The notes beneath the pieces were generated by a model, which saw only the letters and a list, made by a program, of their open reading frames with translations, was not told the origin of the DNA and did not search any database. Source: Delphinus delphis (Eukaryota; Chordata; Mammalia; Artiodactyla; Delphinidae). Taken from it: DNA of 64,000 nt. Below, one piece after another: positions 23,307-32,980 of the stretch. The translations under genes were made by a program, and so were the position numbers. The stretch lies in NCBI RefSeq assembly GCF_949987515.2, contig NC_082687.1:21622148-21686147 (forward strand). The letters are read 5' to 3'. How positions within the stretch are numbered: position 1 is the stretch's first letter; the number at the start of each line of letters is the position of its first letter.

Positions 23307-23496
23307 GGTACGCGGGCCTCTCACTGCTGTGGCCTCTCCCGTTGCGGAGCACAGGCTCCGGACACGCAGGCTCAGCGGCCATGGCTCACGGGCCCAGCCA
23401 TTCCGCGGCACGTGGGATCTTCCCGGACCGGGGCATGAACCAGTGTCCCCTGCATCGGCAGGTGGACTCTCAACCACTGTGCCACCAGGGAAGCCC
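23281..23496 (-). mobile_element. CHR-type SINE (CHR-2-like)
   Basis: A complete copy in - orientation with a long T-run on the + strand. The target-site duplication of 16 bp, AGAAAAAACATTTTTT, lies at 23265-23280 and 23497-23512. The long duplication and low divergence suggest a fairly young insertion. Confidence 0.94.
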
Positions 23497-23649
23497 AGAA
23501 AAAACATTTTTTAAAAAGCATCTTTTGAGGCTATTAAATGCTACTGGCATGTAACCATTCCTAAAGCATTTCTGAAACAAGTAACTCCTTTTCTGAGATG
23601 AGTTCCCACTAAGAAAAATGCGGCTAACATTTTGCAGCCAAAATATGAT

Positions 23650-23860
23650 TGCTAAGGATTTGAAGAATGTTGTCAGATGTGCACTATGCTAAGAGGCTTA
23701 CTACATTATCTCACTAAGTCCTTACTATACCCAATGTGACAGCTCTCATCTCCACTTTCCACACAAGGACCCTGGTGCTCCCAGATGCCCGAAGTTGCCT
23801 GAGGTCATCTAGACAAACAGAGCTAGCATCCTGTCCAAAACTCCTGCCCTTAACACCTAT
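23650..23860 (-). mobile_element. MIR SINE fragment
   Basis: Degenerate MIR words in order on the - strand, for example the stretch matching 'attaactcatttaatcctcac' (here TACATTATCTCACTAAGTCC) and the later 'ggtcacacagctagta' region (here GGTCATCTAGACAAACAGAG). Confidence 0.6.
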
Positions 23861-24200
23861 CACCAATAAGAATACTGTCTGGCCCTTGCTCCTCTCCACT
23901 CAATCACTTAGGGGCTCACAGTTTAAAAGCAGGTCTAAGCTGTGCTTATTTGGGGACCGTAAGATTTAAGAGGCAAAAGGACCCAGGAGCAACCCATGCT
24001 GACTTTCAACCTTGGGTGAAGTCAGGAGGCCGCCTGCCCTACGGATGAAGTATCAATAGAATGGAGATAATGCACAGCAGCAGCAAGCCCAGTCGCTGCT
24101 TAGATCCACACATGGCACAACAGAACAGGTTCATATGTAAATCTGGAGATATTTCCAATGAGCCGGATCATGTCTGTGTAGATCTAACAACCGCACAGAG

Positions 24201-24703
24201 CAGGGGTCAGCAAACTTTCTCCGTAAAGGGCCAGATGGCAAATATCTGAGGCAATTCTACCACTGTAGTGTGAGAGCAGCCATAGGCAATATATAACTGA
24301 ATGAGCTTGGCTGTGTTCCTGGTTGTGTTCCAATAAAACTTTATTTATAGGCAGTAATGTTTAAATTTTATATTATTTTAATTCTTTGATATAAATTTTA
24401 TATTATCGGGCTTCCCTGGTGGCGCAGTGGTTGAGAGTCCGCCTGCCGATGCAGGGGACACGGGTTCGTGCCCCGGTCCGGGAAGATCCCACATGCCGCG
24501 GAGCGGCTGGGCCCGTGAGCCATGGCCGCTGAGCCTGCGCGTCCGGAGCCTGTGCTCTGCAACGGGAGAGGCCACAACAGTGAGAGGCCCGCCTACCGCC
24601 AAAAAATACATATAAATAAATAAAAAATAAATAAATTTTATATTATTACAGGCCGTACAAATAAGTGGTGGGCTGGATTTGGTCCAAAGTTTGCTGACGT
24701 CTG
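24201..24703 (+). mobile_element. hAT-type MER element interrupted by a CHR SINE
   Basis: The left end CAGGGGTCAGCAAACTTTCT and the right end AAAGTTTGCTGACGTCTG are inverted repeats. The element also carries TCCAATAAAACTTTATTTAT, typical of a common mammalian non-autonomous hAT family. The 8-bp flanks GCACAGAG (24193-24200) and TTACAGAG (24704-24711) match at six positions, as expected for a decayed hAT duplication. The SINE at 24407-24630 sits inside it. Confidence 0.85.
24407..24630 (+). mobile_element. CHR-type SINE (CHR-2-like) inside a hAT element
   Basis: Full-length copy with the target-site duplication ATAAATTTTATATTAT at 24391-24406 and 24631-24646. It is younger than the hAT element that it splits. 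Confidence 0.94.
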
Positions 24704-25059
24704 TTACAGAGCAGCGTATCTGATGTCAATGCTAGTCCAGATTCTGGAGATCAGCATTACAACAGAATGACGTTCTTAATGAATGCTTCTCCCTATCAAG
24801 GAGAGGGGAGCAAAGTATATGCTCTCCAGGTAATGCTTTTTCTAAGCCAGCAGGACATAATGTACATGGTCCTTTCTGTGGGCTAAAGTTCCCACTCCCC
24901 AGTAGTTAGTCAAGTTCAAAAATTTAAAAAGAAAGTAGCATATCAGGCACTTGTATTCATTATACTTCCTTGATTGCCTAGCTTTGGAGGCAACTTTTCC
25001 CAATAACAGAGAGCTCTGTAGAAAAAGAAACAGAGGCCCTGACGAGGAAAGTCACTTAC

Positions 25060-25146
25060 CATGTGTGCATTCTGGGGTGATATCTTCAAAGAAGTATTGA
25101 GTTGCTTCAAAAGCGGAATCTGGCTCGTCCTGATCAGAGGATGGCT
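25060..25146 (-). CDS. TBC1D9: TBC1D9 coding exon W15
   Basis: An 87-nt exon after CCCTCTCCAG and before the strong donor GTAAGT. It encodes PSSDQDEPDSAFEATQYFFE and DITPECTH, an acidic segment after the EF-hand region. The split Glu and Val codons agree with W14 and W16. Confidence 0.95.
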
Positions 25147-26047
25147 CTGGAGAGGGAGGAGAGATGATTCTCATATTGGCAGGGCCAGGATTCAATGAAA
25201 GTGTGCTTTAATTGCTGAAGAAATGACACGGGGCTCATGAGAAGCTGAAGTTACGAAGGTGGGCTGGGGGGTCCCATCACTGGTGCGGGCCTTGAATGCC
25301 CACCTCCTCAAAACCCTTATGGGGGAGGGGCTCCCTCCAGTTCTAGCTCCACCTTCCTTTATAACAACCCCACACTGAAGTGTCCCTTCACATTTGCCTT
25401 TTTTGGAGACTTTTCCTAAATCCTATGGAATGAGGGTTTAAGGAACCAAACTTTGGGAAATTGTAACTATAATGATAATTCCCAAATCTGTAGTTTTACC
25501 CTATCTCTATCCTTGGAGCTAATCCCCCTTCCTCCCTCCCTTTTTCCTTCTTCCCTTTTTCCCTCCCTCCCTCCCTTCCTTCCTTCCCCCCTTCCTTCCT
25601 TCCTTTCTCTCTCCCTCTCCCTCTCTTTCTCTTTCCCTCCACCTCTCCCTCCATTTCTTTTTTAGTATTTGCTAGATATTTCCAGCTGGAGGCCATCCTT
25701 GTTTAAAACTGAACTCACAACTTCACCATCTTTCCCACTGTTTCTGTCGGTGGTAACACTGCTCCCCCTCGACTCAGAATCCCACGAGTTACCAAGTGTT
25801 ATTCGTTCTCTTGCAGAAGCCTGCTCTTTTCTATTACTGCAACTCACACTTCACACAGGTGAGTGATCATTGAAATAAGCACCTGCTGATTCAGGAACTC
25901 ATGTAAAAAGTATCGTTCAGTTTGTTCTCAGTGACCAATGAGTGATTTTGTACATCAAAAAAAAAAAGGCAAACAGGTCTCGCCAAAAAAGACTTCAAGC
26001 CAGGCCAGAGTCACAGGTACCTGTGCTACTCTGTGCGTCTCGCTTAC
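25147..26047 (-). other. TBC1D9: TBC1D9 intron W14-W15
   Basis: A 901-bp intron dominated by a polypyrimidine tract on the + strand (25520-25660). I recognise no SINE. Confidence 0.9.
25520..25660. repeat. Long polypyrimidine/polypurine low-complexity tract
   Basis: About 140 bp, nearly all C and T on the + strand, built of CCCT, CCTT and CTCT units. In the TBC1D9 transcript it is read as G/A. Such tracts can form triplex (H-DNA) structures and vary in length. Confidence 0.93.
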
Positions 26048-26113
26048 CAGGCAAGACGTGCATTTTGTACAGCAGTTTGAGCTTCTCTGTGAGGTCCCCA
26101 TGGCACGCGGCAC
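26048..26113 (-). CDS. TBC1D9: TBC1D9 coding exon W14
   Basis: A 66-nt exon with acceptor GACTTCTAG and donor GTAAGC. It encodes AACHGDLTEKLKLLYKMHVL and P, after completing a Ser codon and before a split Glu. It is part of the helical segment after the EF-hand. Confidence 0.95.
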
Positions 26114-26259
26114 CTAGAAGTCACATAAGTAAAAATGTGAAATGCACCATGTGTGCTACAATCCCCCCGCCCCCAGGCTCAGCATCCCCCAGAAGCACCT
26201 ACTTTTACAAATTGAAACCCAGGTATCGTGTGGCAGAAGGTTTGGCCAGGATGTATTTG

Positions 26260-26490
26260 GGTTGAGAGCTCTGGAGTCAGGATACCTGGTTTCAAATGCT
26301 TTGTACTTACTACGTGCCCTTGGGAGAGGGAACCTCTCTGTACCTCAGTTTCCCCTCTATGAGGCAGGATGACAAATTAGAAGATACTACCAGTGGTCTT
26401 GATATCAGGGCCCATGAAATGTGAGAACTAAAGGTGTTAACACTTAGAATAGTGGCTGGCACAAATTTAACTAGTGTTATTGATAAGAAA
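26260..26490 (+). mobile_element. MIR SINE
   Basis: It reads GAGCTCTGGAGTCAGGATAC, then TACGTGCCCTTGGGAGAGGG, then TACCTCAGTTTCCCCTCTAT, then AATAGTGGCTGGCAC, following the MIR consensus from its tRNA-like head to the 3' part. Confidence 0.85.
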
Positions 26491-27584
26491 AGTCAGGTGA
26501 CTGGGCCTCAACACCCTAAATACTTGCGAGAGTTCAGAAATAATCTCAATACACGTTTAAGAGTGTTTCAAATTACTCATTTTAGAAATCTTTTTTAGTT
26601 GCTTTTGGGGTCTCTTAAATATTTCTTCAGTTCAATTTAGCCTAACCTAGCCGCCATTATATCACCATTGCTTCAACCCAAAGAATCCTGTTACTTTTTC
26701 CCTTACAGTCCATATGTATTTCAGGAATCAGAAAATCCTTTGTAAACGCGTGTTCCAGAGCGCCTAGTTGAAGGTTCATCAGATTTGGGAAAAGGGGAAT
26801 CACAGGATCTGGATTGGTTGGCAGGGGCACCAGGGGTTATCTCGTCCCACCTCCCACTTAACGCAGGGGCCTCCTCCCACACCCACATCCATGTAAGAGA
26901 GACGTCTGAACATCCTCAGGGACGGGAAGCTCATCACAACCAGAGGCATCTCATCTCACTGGGGAGTTCTAGAAACACTGAAAGGGCTCCTGTCATTTTT
27001 ACTTCAGTCAGGACCCTTAACCTACAGGTTCAAGTGCAAAAATTCCATGAACCACAAACAATGTAAAATGTGGCCACGTGCCAATGTCACTTTTTGGGAA
27101 GATTTCCACAGTCCTTATCAGATCTCAAAGAGATCACAACTCAAAAAAAGGTTTAGAACTATTCCTTTTCCTTCCTCTTTAGAGTAAAAAAAAAAAAAAA
27201 TAGGTCTATTACGTCTTCATTACAACGATCCTTCAGATTTTAAGGACAGCTGTCCTGTTCCTCTCCAGCTTATCTTTTCAAGGCAAATTTATGTCCCCCA
27301 GGCTATACCCTCTCTACATTTTTCAACTTTCTTGTACGACATTGTTTGTACACTCTTCCCTATTCTTACCCACATCCACCTTATGTGTTAATGTGTCCAT
27401 CAATAACCCTCTGGACAGAGAGTTCCAGAAGCTTCTAGTCCACTGCAGAGAATAGTGGAACTGTTCTTGACTCTTAGCCTAAGTCTGCATTCAACTCTTT
27501 ATACTCTTCACTCTGGAGTTTCTTATTGACCACGTAGTTAACTAAACCCCCAAATGCTTACACACTGACTAATACTAACCATGA

Positions 27585-27840
27585 AAATAATGACAGACAT
27601 TTTTGAACCATTCACTTTGTGTTAAATCCTATGTTAACTACTTTCCATATGCATTTCACTTCTCACAATAATTCTACGAGATGGTCACAATTATTATCCC
27701 AACTTTACAGGTGAGAAGTCGGGCTTATTGATATTAAGTAATGTTCAAGGTCATAAGCTAGCAAGTGGCAGGCCCAGGATTTGAACTCAGATTTGTCTGA
27801 CCCTAGATCGCATGGTTGAAACCACTATACTATATATGCA
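27585..27840 (-). mobile_element. MIR SINE, near full length
   Basis: On the + strand it reads CAATAATTCTACGAGATGGT, then TTATTATCCCAACTTTACAG, then AAGGTCATAAGCTAGCAAGT, then CAGGATTTGAACTCAGATTT and a CCACTATACTATAT end. This is the reverse complement of MIR, with its tRNA-like head at the right. Confidence 0.9.
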
Positions 27841-28059
27841 GACATACAGTTCTTTCACAATCATTTCTTAAAATTTAAGATTTCTGATTTATCTCTATCA
27901 GTTTGTTTTTGCCAATCATTTCCTCCTCTGATTTCTTTAAATCTTGTTTTTGTCCTCCAACACAATGGCTGTCTCTCTTCACTTTTGTAGTGGTAGCTTC
28001 TCTACCTTTATAGTTTAAATCCCTGACTAAGTCAGGTAGAGGGGGATAAGCGGTAATTG

Positions 28060-28210
28060 TAGTGACAACAATAACTAACACTTTTTGAACCAGGCACTGT
28101 TGTAGGAACTTTACTTGAATTATCTCTTTTAGTCCTGACAATAACTATTTTGCAAATGAGGGAACAATCACAGAGGTTAAATACCAAGCCCAGCATACTA
28201 GAGAACTCTC
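28060..28210 (-). mobile_element. MIR SINE fragment
   Basis: It reads AACCAGGCACTGTTGTAGGA, then GAATTATCTCTTTTAGTCCT, then ATTTTGCAAATGAGGGAAC in the order expected for reverse-complement MIR. Confidence 0.85.
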
Positions 28211-28837
28211 CATTGACCGTCATGCTTTGGGTGCAGGGTTCAGACAGTCATTGAATCACCAACATCCATATCCCTCCAACTTTCCATTTATCATGAGTTA
28301 TCTGTCCAGTGACCAGCTGCCTCATGACATCTATGGCATGTTTAGAAATGCTGCCTTCCAGCAATACCACTGGAAAAGGAGGTCCAGTTAATTTGTGGCT
28401 TGCGATTGTAATCCCTCATCTCTAATTCCATAGAGATGTTCTGTTCACTAATTTCTAGAGGGATCTTTCTGGAGATGAACATTGAAATTATTGATCCATC
28501 TCTTCCAGAATTCATTCTTTAGTTTCTTAAGACTTGAACAGAAGTTCTCTTTTCTAGTCTACTTGTCTGTCTCCATAGCTGTAATCAACCCGCATGACTC
28601 ACTACAGCTCTTGAGACTCCGCCCGGCAAACGGGGTGGAGTTGACATTGCTCAGAGAACTCAACTGCATTTTTAAGAAGCCCAAGTACTCTTCTCCAATG
28701 TTTCCACTATCTTGGACTGCAAACCTCGCTTTCCTTTTCGGAAGATTTTGAAGAGTATTTACCTTGTTGGGGTTTGACTAGGCTTAAGTAAATTAAATAT
28801 TTATATTTATTCCTATCACTTTCTACACGTGTCTGGT

Positions 28838-29442
28838 ATTTTTGTTGTGAACATCTTTGCTAGAAGCAGATTCGCATTACAACTAATTGGCCATAAGGCC
28901 ATTTTGCCATAAAAGATAAAAATAACTGGTTGATGGTTACATTACATTAGAAAATAAGATGTCAATTTTTGCAAATCCTTCAGTGAGCTAATCTAAGCCA
29001 GACTGTGTTAAAATTTGCACCATTTTCAAGAAACTTACGCCCATCAGGAATCACATTACTATTTCCTTTTGGGGGGATAGGAGGAGCTTGATTCTTCGTT
29101 TGCCTCCAACGTCTAATACTGCGTGATAAATTTGGTAAAGACGGCCTGAGAGGACAATCTGTTGTATCCAAATTAGCTAAAGAATCAATCACTAATGTTC
29201 TCGAAGGCTGTTGTGAATTAGTAGCTGCTTCTTTTATATTTGCCATAGCTTGGTGAACTTTTGGTTTTGACGAGTGGGAGGCATGACTGTGCTCGCCGAA
29301 GGATTTATAAAAACTGATTTGTTATCTTTTTCTAGTATCGTAACTGTCAACCAATTATTTTGATCTCTTATGGCAAAATGGCCTTATGGCCAATGAGCTT
29401 TGCAGCAAAACTGGCTGCAGCAAAGATGTTTACGGCAAAAAT
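28838..29442 (-). mobile_element. DNA transposon with long TIRs, Mutator-like (MULE) type proposed
   Basis: The outer arms 28838-28940 and 29340-29442 are inverted repeats. The innermost 54 bases, which begin TTGGCCATAAGGCCATTTTG, match at 49 positions, and similarity extends outward through ACATCTTTGCT to ATTTTTG. The inside carries a 113-codon open frame on the - strand with MULE-like features. Long TIRs plus this frame suggest a deletion derivative of a Mutator-like element. The target-site duplication is uncertain: CTACACGTG to the left and CTCTACGTG to the right are similar but slightly displaced. Superfamily assignment is inference; I cannot say whether the family is catalogued. Confidence 0.75.
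28980..29321 (-). pseudogene. Partial MULE-type transposase frame inside the TIR element
   Basis: An open frame of 113 codons runs from just after a TAA (29322-29324) to a TGA (28980-28982). An internal ATG lies at 29244-29246, and the ATG-initiated part is 88 codons. In order it shows a His pair in GEHSHASHSS, resembling the end of a FLYWCH zinc finger; then ANIKEAATNSQQPSRTLVID; then RPSLPNLSRSIRRWRQTKNQ; then APPIPPKG and NVIPDGRKFLENG. MULE transposases commonly have H-x-H, a K-x-x-A-x-x-T segment, an LP...R-x-IRR-x-R helix and a PP-rich linker leading to IP. The catalytic core is absent, so this cannot be a working transposase. Confidence 0.65.
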
Positions 29443-29839
29443 TCCTAGAACCCTCTCTACGTGCAGAACCTGTCTCTTTTTTCTCCTCCTTATTTTTGTC
29501 CAAAGGTAATTTTTAAAAATCTCCCTTTTGATAGACACCAAGGTGATAATAATAGTTACTCTGGGGCAGAAAAGATTAGGAGAGGGTCAAAAGGGTCCTT
29601 AGCCTTGTCCGGATTGTTTTACTTTATTTACTTTATTTTGTTCACTTTTTTGAAAAGCAGAATGTATTTATGTTACTTTTGTAATTAAAAATTAATGCCT
29701 CCTTCTTCCCTAAAAAGAAAAAATCCTATTTGCTGTCCTTAGCACAGAGTAATGAGAACAGCCCTCATCTGAATCCTGGACCCAGTACATACTAACTGTG
29801 CTTTTCAGTTCAATAACAGACATACACTGACTTGCTAAA

Positions 29840-30150
29840 AATGAACGTTCCAGCAAGTTGCTTAACTTCTCTAAGCCTCCATCTCTTTAACTGACAATGG
29901 GGGTATTAATAGTAAGCAGACAGGTCATAAAACATAATATTGATAGTAACTGCACAAACGCTGCTTCCAGGGTGCCTGAGTTCAAACTCCAGCTTTGTAG
30001 TTGTGTGCTTTAGGTAAATTAAATGCACACAGAGCATGAGGGCAGTGCCTGGCTGAGCAAATGCTATATAAATGTTAGTTATCAATACTGTTATTACCCT
30101 CAAAGGTCTGTTGTCTGGATTAAGTGATAAAGTACAAGTTCTAAAGCATC
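29840..30150 (+). mobile_element. MIR SINE fragments
   Basis: AGTTGCTTAACTTCTCTAAG, then GCCTCCATCTCTTTAACTGA, and a second piece with GGTGCCTGAGTTCAAACTCC, then GAGGGCAGTGCCTGGCTGAG. These are MIR words in two overlapping or adjacent degenerate copies. Confidence 0.7.
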
Positions 30151-30963
30151 ACAACAGAGCCCGCACTTAAAAAAGGCTAGTTTCCTCCATGTACCCCCTT
30201 TGAATGATACATCTGAGGGCTTTATACAAATAGTTTTTACTTATCTAAGAGGACCTTATCTACACCCCTTTGCTTTTTTAACAACCATCAGCTTTCTCTG
30301 GCCTTTAAGCCTTCCAGTCATTATTCTTAATGATTTAGGGTACTTTTTGGAATCATCGTTGGCTCTATGTCTGACGCCTTCATCTTTCGTGGGCACAGGT
30401 CATTTTCAAGTGCATGGACCAAGGTCACAGAGTGGCACAACTAGAATTTTAAAAAGTCTTCCTTCTTATCTCATTCAGACAGCCTGACATAATGCCTGCT
30501 ATATCCACAACCTCGTAATGGGCGGGGCAAGCTTGACCACCACGTAGCTTTTCTGCTCAAGTATTAATGGGACAAGAGTCCAGTGGAATATAGGACAGGA
30601 AACAGGTCAGACAGTGAGGCTGACAGGCAGAAACTCGTGCTGCTTGGGAGGTGAGGGTGTGCATTCTCAGGATGGACACGCTTCCTCCCCGTAAAATGGA
30701 GAGAAAAGACTTCCATTTAGACTGCAGGGCTGTTGCATTTTTTTTTCAGCTCTTTATTAAAAACATTATGAAATGTTTTATAAAATTTTATGAAACATAT
30801 GTACCGTAAATATATTTTTTGACAAAGAAAAGCAATCCATCCAAACATTTCTTCCCTTGTAAAGTTATCGTGATTCGTGGTTTCAGTGTTTAAGTTGGCA
30901 TTCTTGCAAACTCTCTGATAATGTATTTTAACTAGTGCTGAGGACTATCGAATGTAGAAGTGA

Positions 30964-31004
30964 TTAACGATATATGATTAACGATTTAATCATATATCCG
31001 TTAA
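30964..31004. repeat. Long imperfect hairpin (18-19-bp arms)
   Basis: TTAACGATATATGATTAA (30964-30981) pairs with TTAATCATATATCCGTTAA (30986-31004) with a single unpaired C and a four-base loop. It lies in an intron about 190 bp downstream, in transcript sense, of no exon but upstream of W14. Its role is unknown. Confidence 0.85.
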
Positions 31005-31192
31005 CTAAAAACGAATTTTACAGTCAGCTTGCAAACCTTAAAATGTGCTTCTCTGTCCTGTAAACCTTGTCTCCTGAAGCGAGCGGGGCTGTGGTCCTGA
31101 GGGCGGCACAGAGAACCACGAGGACCACGGTGCTTACTGACCTATTCCCCCCTCCCCCTGCCCCAACTCATGCAATAACATCACATCCTTAC

Positions 31193-31433
31193 TCAGTCCA
31201 GAGACAAACTCTCGGAAGTTGATCAGAGAATCTCCATTTTCATCTAATAACTGGAATAAGCGCGAGGCAAGCACGTCAGAGTGAGTTCCACAGGCCCAGG
31301 GAAAGAGCAGAGCAAACATGCCCTTGAACAGCTCAAAGTCGATGCGGTACTGCTCGAGATAGGGCAGGCTGGGGTCGTGCCGGTCCAGCGCATTGCTGCT
31401 CCCACCCCAGTAGCAGCTGGTTAGGTGTTCCGC
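31193..31433 (-). CDS. TBC1D9: TBC1D9 coding exon W13 (EF-hand)
   Basis: A 241-nt exon after TTGATTTTTCAG and before GTAAGG. It reads AEHLTSCYWGGSSNALDRHD, PSLPYLEQYRIDFELFKGMF, ALLFPWACGTHSDVLASRLF, QLLDENGDSLINFREFVSGL. The 12-residue loop DENGDSLINFRE has acidic or polar ligands at positions 1, 3, 5, 9 and 12, as in a calcium-binding EF-hand. This fits reports that TBC1D9 responds to calcium. I recall Gln in human where Leu stands in FELFKG. Confidence 0.96.
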
Positions 31434-31806
31434 CTGAAAAATCAAAGAACAGGAGGACTACTGGGGACTGCATCTCACAGCAAGTACCAAGAAGAAAGGC
31501 CCTCCCTCAAATCTGGAAAAAGGCTTTAGGTCACCCGTGTGCATCTCCTGGGGGTGGGGGCAGTGGTCTGGTCGCAGGGCCCCTCAGCTTCTCTTCTACA
31601 TATATCTCCACTTGACCCTGCTCCCCCCAAACTCCATGGCAACCATCTCTGTGTTTACATCTGGCATGAAAAACCCGGTTCAATTACTGGTGTAGGTGAA
31701 AAAAGAAAGAAAACCCTCCCCCTCCCCATTTTCTTCTCCCCCTGCCCATCCCCACACTCAAAAGCATTTTAAGAAGTAACTCCCATAAAGACAAACTCTT
31801 TCTTTT

Positions 31807-31985
31807 CTTTCTTTTTTTTTTTTAAATTTTATTTATTTATTTTGGTTGCGCCGGGTCTTAGTTGCGGCAGTTGGGCTCCTTAGTTGTGGCATGCATGTGG
31901 GATCTAGTTCCCTGACCAGGGATCAAACCCATGTCCCCCGCACTGGAAGGCAGATTCTCAACCACTGCACCACCAGGGAAGTCCC
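31807..31985 (-). mobile_element. CHR-type SINE (CHR-1-like)
   Basis: It reads GGTTGCGCCGGGTCTTAGTT, then TAGTTCCCTGACCAGGGATC, then CCACCAGGGAAGTCCC on the + strand. The target-site duplication AACTCTTTCTTTT lies at 31794-31806 and 31986-31998. Confidence 0.92.
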
Positions 31986-32940
31986 AACTCTTTCTTTTTT
32001 TAATTTAAAAGAAATACATAGAATGTTAACCTGAAAAAAGGATCTGTAATTCAGGCAATCTGATCACCTTGTGTCCTCAGCGAGGATGGTACAGCCCAGA
32101 GGGTAAGTAGCTTCCACAGGGTCATCTAACCAGTTAGTCAAAGCAGAATCATCATGCGATTTTGAGTCTCCAAACTCCTAGTTTAGTGTCCTGTAAACCC
32201 CCTGCTTCCTGGTCATCAAAATCCCATTAATATTATCCTAGTCATCCAGTAGTCAGGCTACAAGTGTGCGGTCCTCCTGTTTCACACATCTGAAAATAGC
32301 TCCAGGGAAATTATGAGTAGGAACCACTAGGGTGAGGAGAACAGAGACCCAACAAAAGGCTTCTTGTTTCTGTCCTTGGAAAGAAGGCTGCCTCTTTATT
32401 CAGGAGGTCATATTGATTCTGGTAGAAATATACGCCCATTCTAGGAAGACCGCAAAGAAAAAACATCTAATAGAAAGGCCAGTACGGAACACCCCAGCTC
32501 TCCTGTATGTAGACATTTACAGTTAGCACTGAATGGTAGCCTGGGGAGATGGGAGGGGCATCCAGAGGGAGACTTTATTTTTTACTTTATTCTCTGTTGT
32601 ACTGAGTATTTCATTATAAGCATATATAAATATTGCAATAGCAAAAGGCACTGACAAAACAGATCTCCCCCTCCCCCTGCCTAGGGGTTCTGAGAAGGGA
32701 GAGTTAGTGGTGAGTGCGTAGTACTTCAGTGTTGTTCTCACTTAGAACGGAGCAAAGAGGACCAATGTCTTTGTCCTCACTGTTTGCTGGGAACTGTAGC
32801 TAATAAACCCAAAAAGAGCGGAGTGAGAGTAGGCAAGAGAGGAGGAAGGAGAGGTTTCTGCAGGGCAGCCTCGGGAGAATAAAGGAAGTGTGTCAGGTCC
32901 GCCAGGCTTCGGGGCTGCACTGGCGCTGTGGGTGGAGATG

Positions 32941-32980
32941 GGGGCGGGGCTTGGGAGGAGTGGTGATGGTGGTGACGTCA
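32941..32980. promoter_or_regulatory. GC box plus perfect cAMP-response element (candidate intronic enhancer or promoter)
   Basis: GGGGCGGGGC (32941-32950) is a consensus Sp1 GC box. TGACGTCA (32973-32980) is the full palindromic CRE. The 100 bp around them are more G+C-rich than the intron. The two sites are seen directly; activity is inference. Confidence 0.4.

Larger units (their letters stand above)
21479..25059 (-). other. TBC1D9: TBC1D9 intron W15-W16
   Basis: A 3.6-kb intron with a solo-LTR-like piece (about 21770-22195), an old L1 3' end (22795-23130), a CHR SINE (23281-23496), a MIR (23650-23860) and a hAT element split by a second CHR SINE (24201-24703). Confidence 0.88.
26114..31192 (-). 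other. TBC1D9: TBC1D9 intron W13-W14
   Basis: A 5.1-kb intron holding MIR copies (26260-26490, 27585-27840, 28060-28210, 29840-30150), the TIR-flanked Mutator-like element at 28838-29442 and a long hairpin at 30964-31004. There is no CHR SINE in it. Confidence 0.88.

Noticed and set aside
25496..25696. Frames of Glu/Gly/Arg-rich or Ser/Pro/Leu-rich repeats
   Set aside because: They are translations of the polypyrimidine tract.
31134..31192. Continuation of the EF-hand exon frame (KDVMLLHELGQ and on)
   Set aside because: It follows the GTAAGG donor at 31192, and W14 restores the expected sequence in phase.
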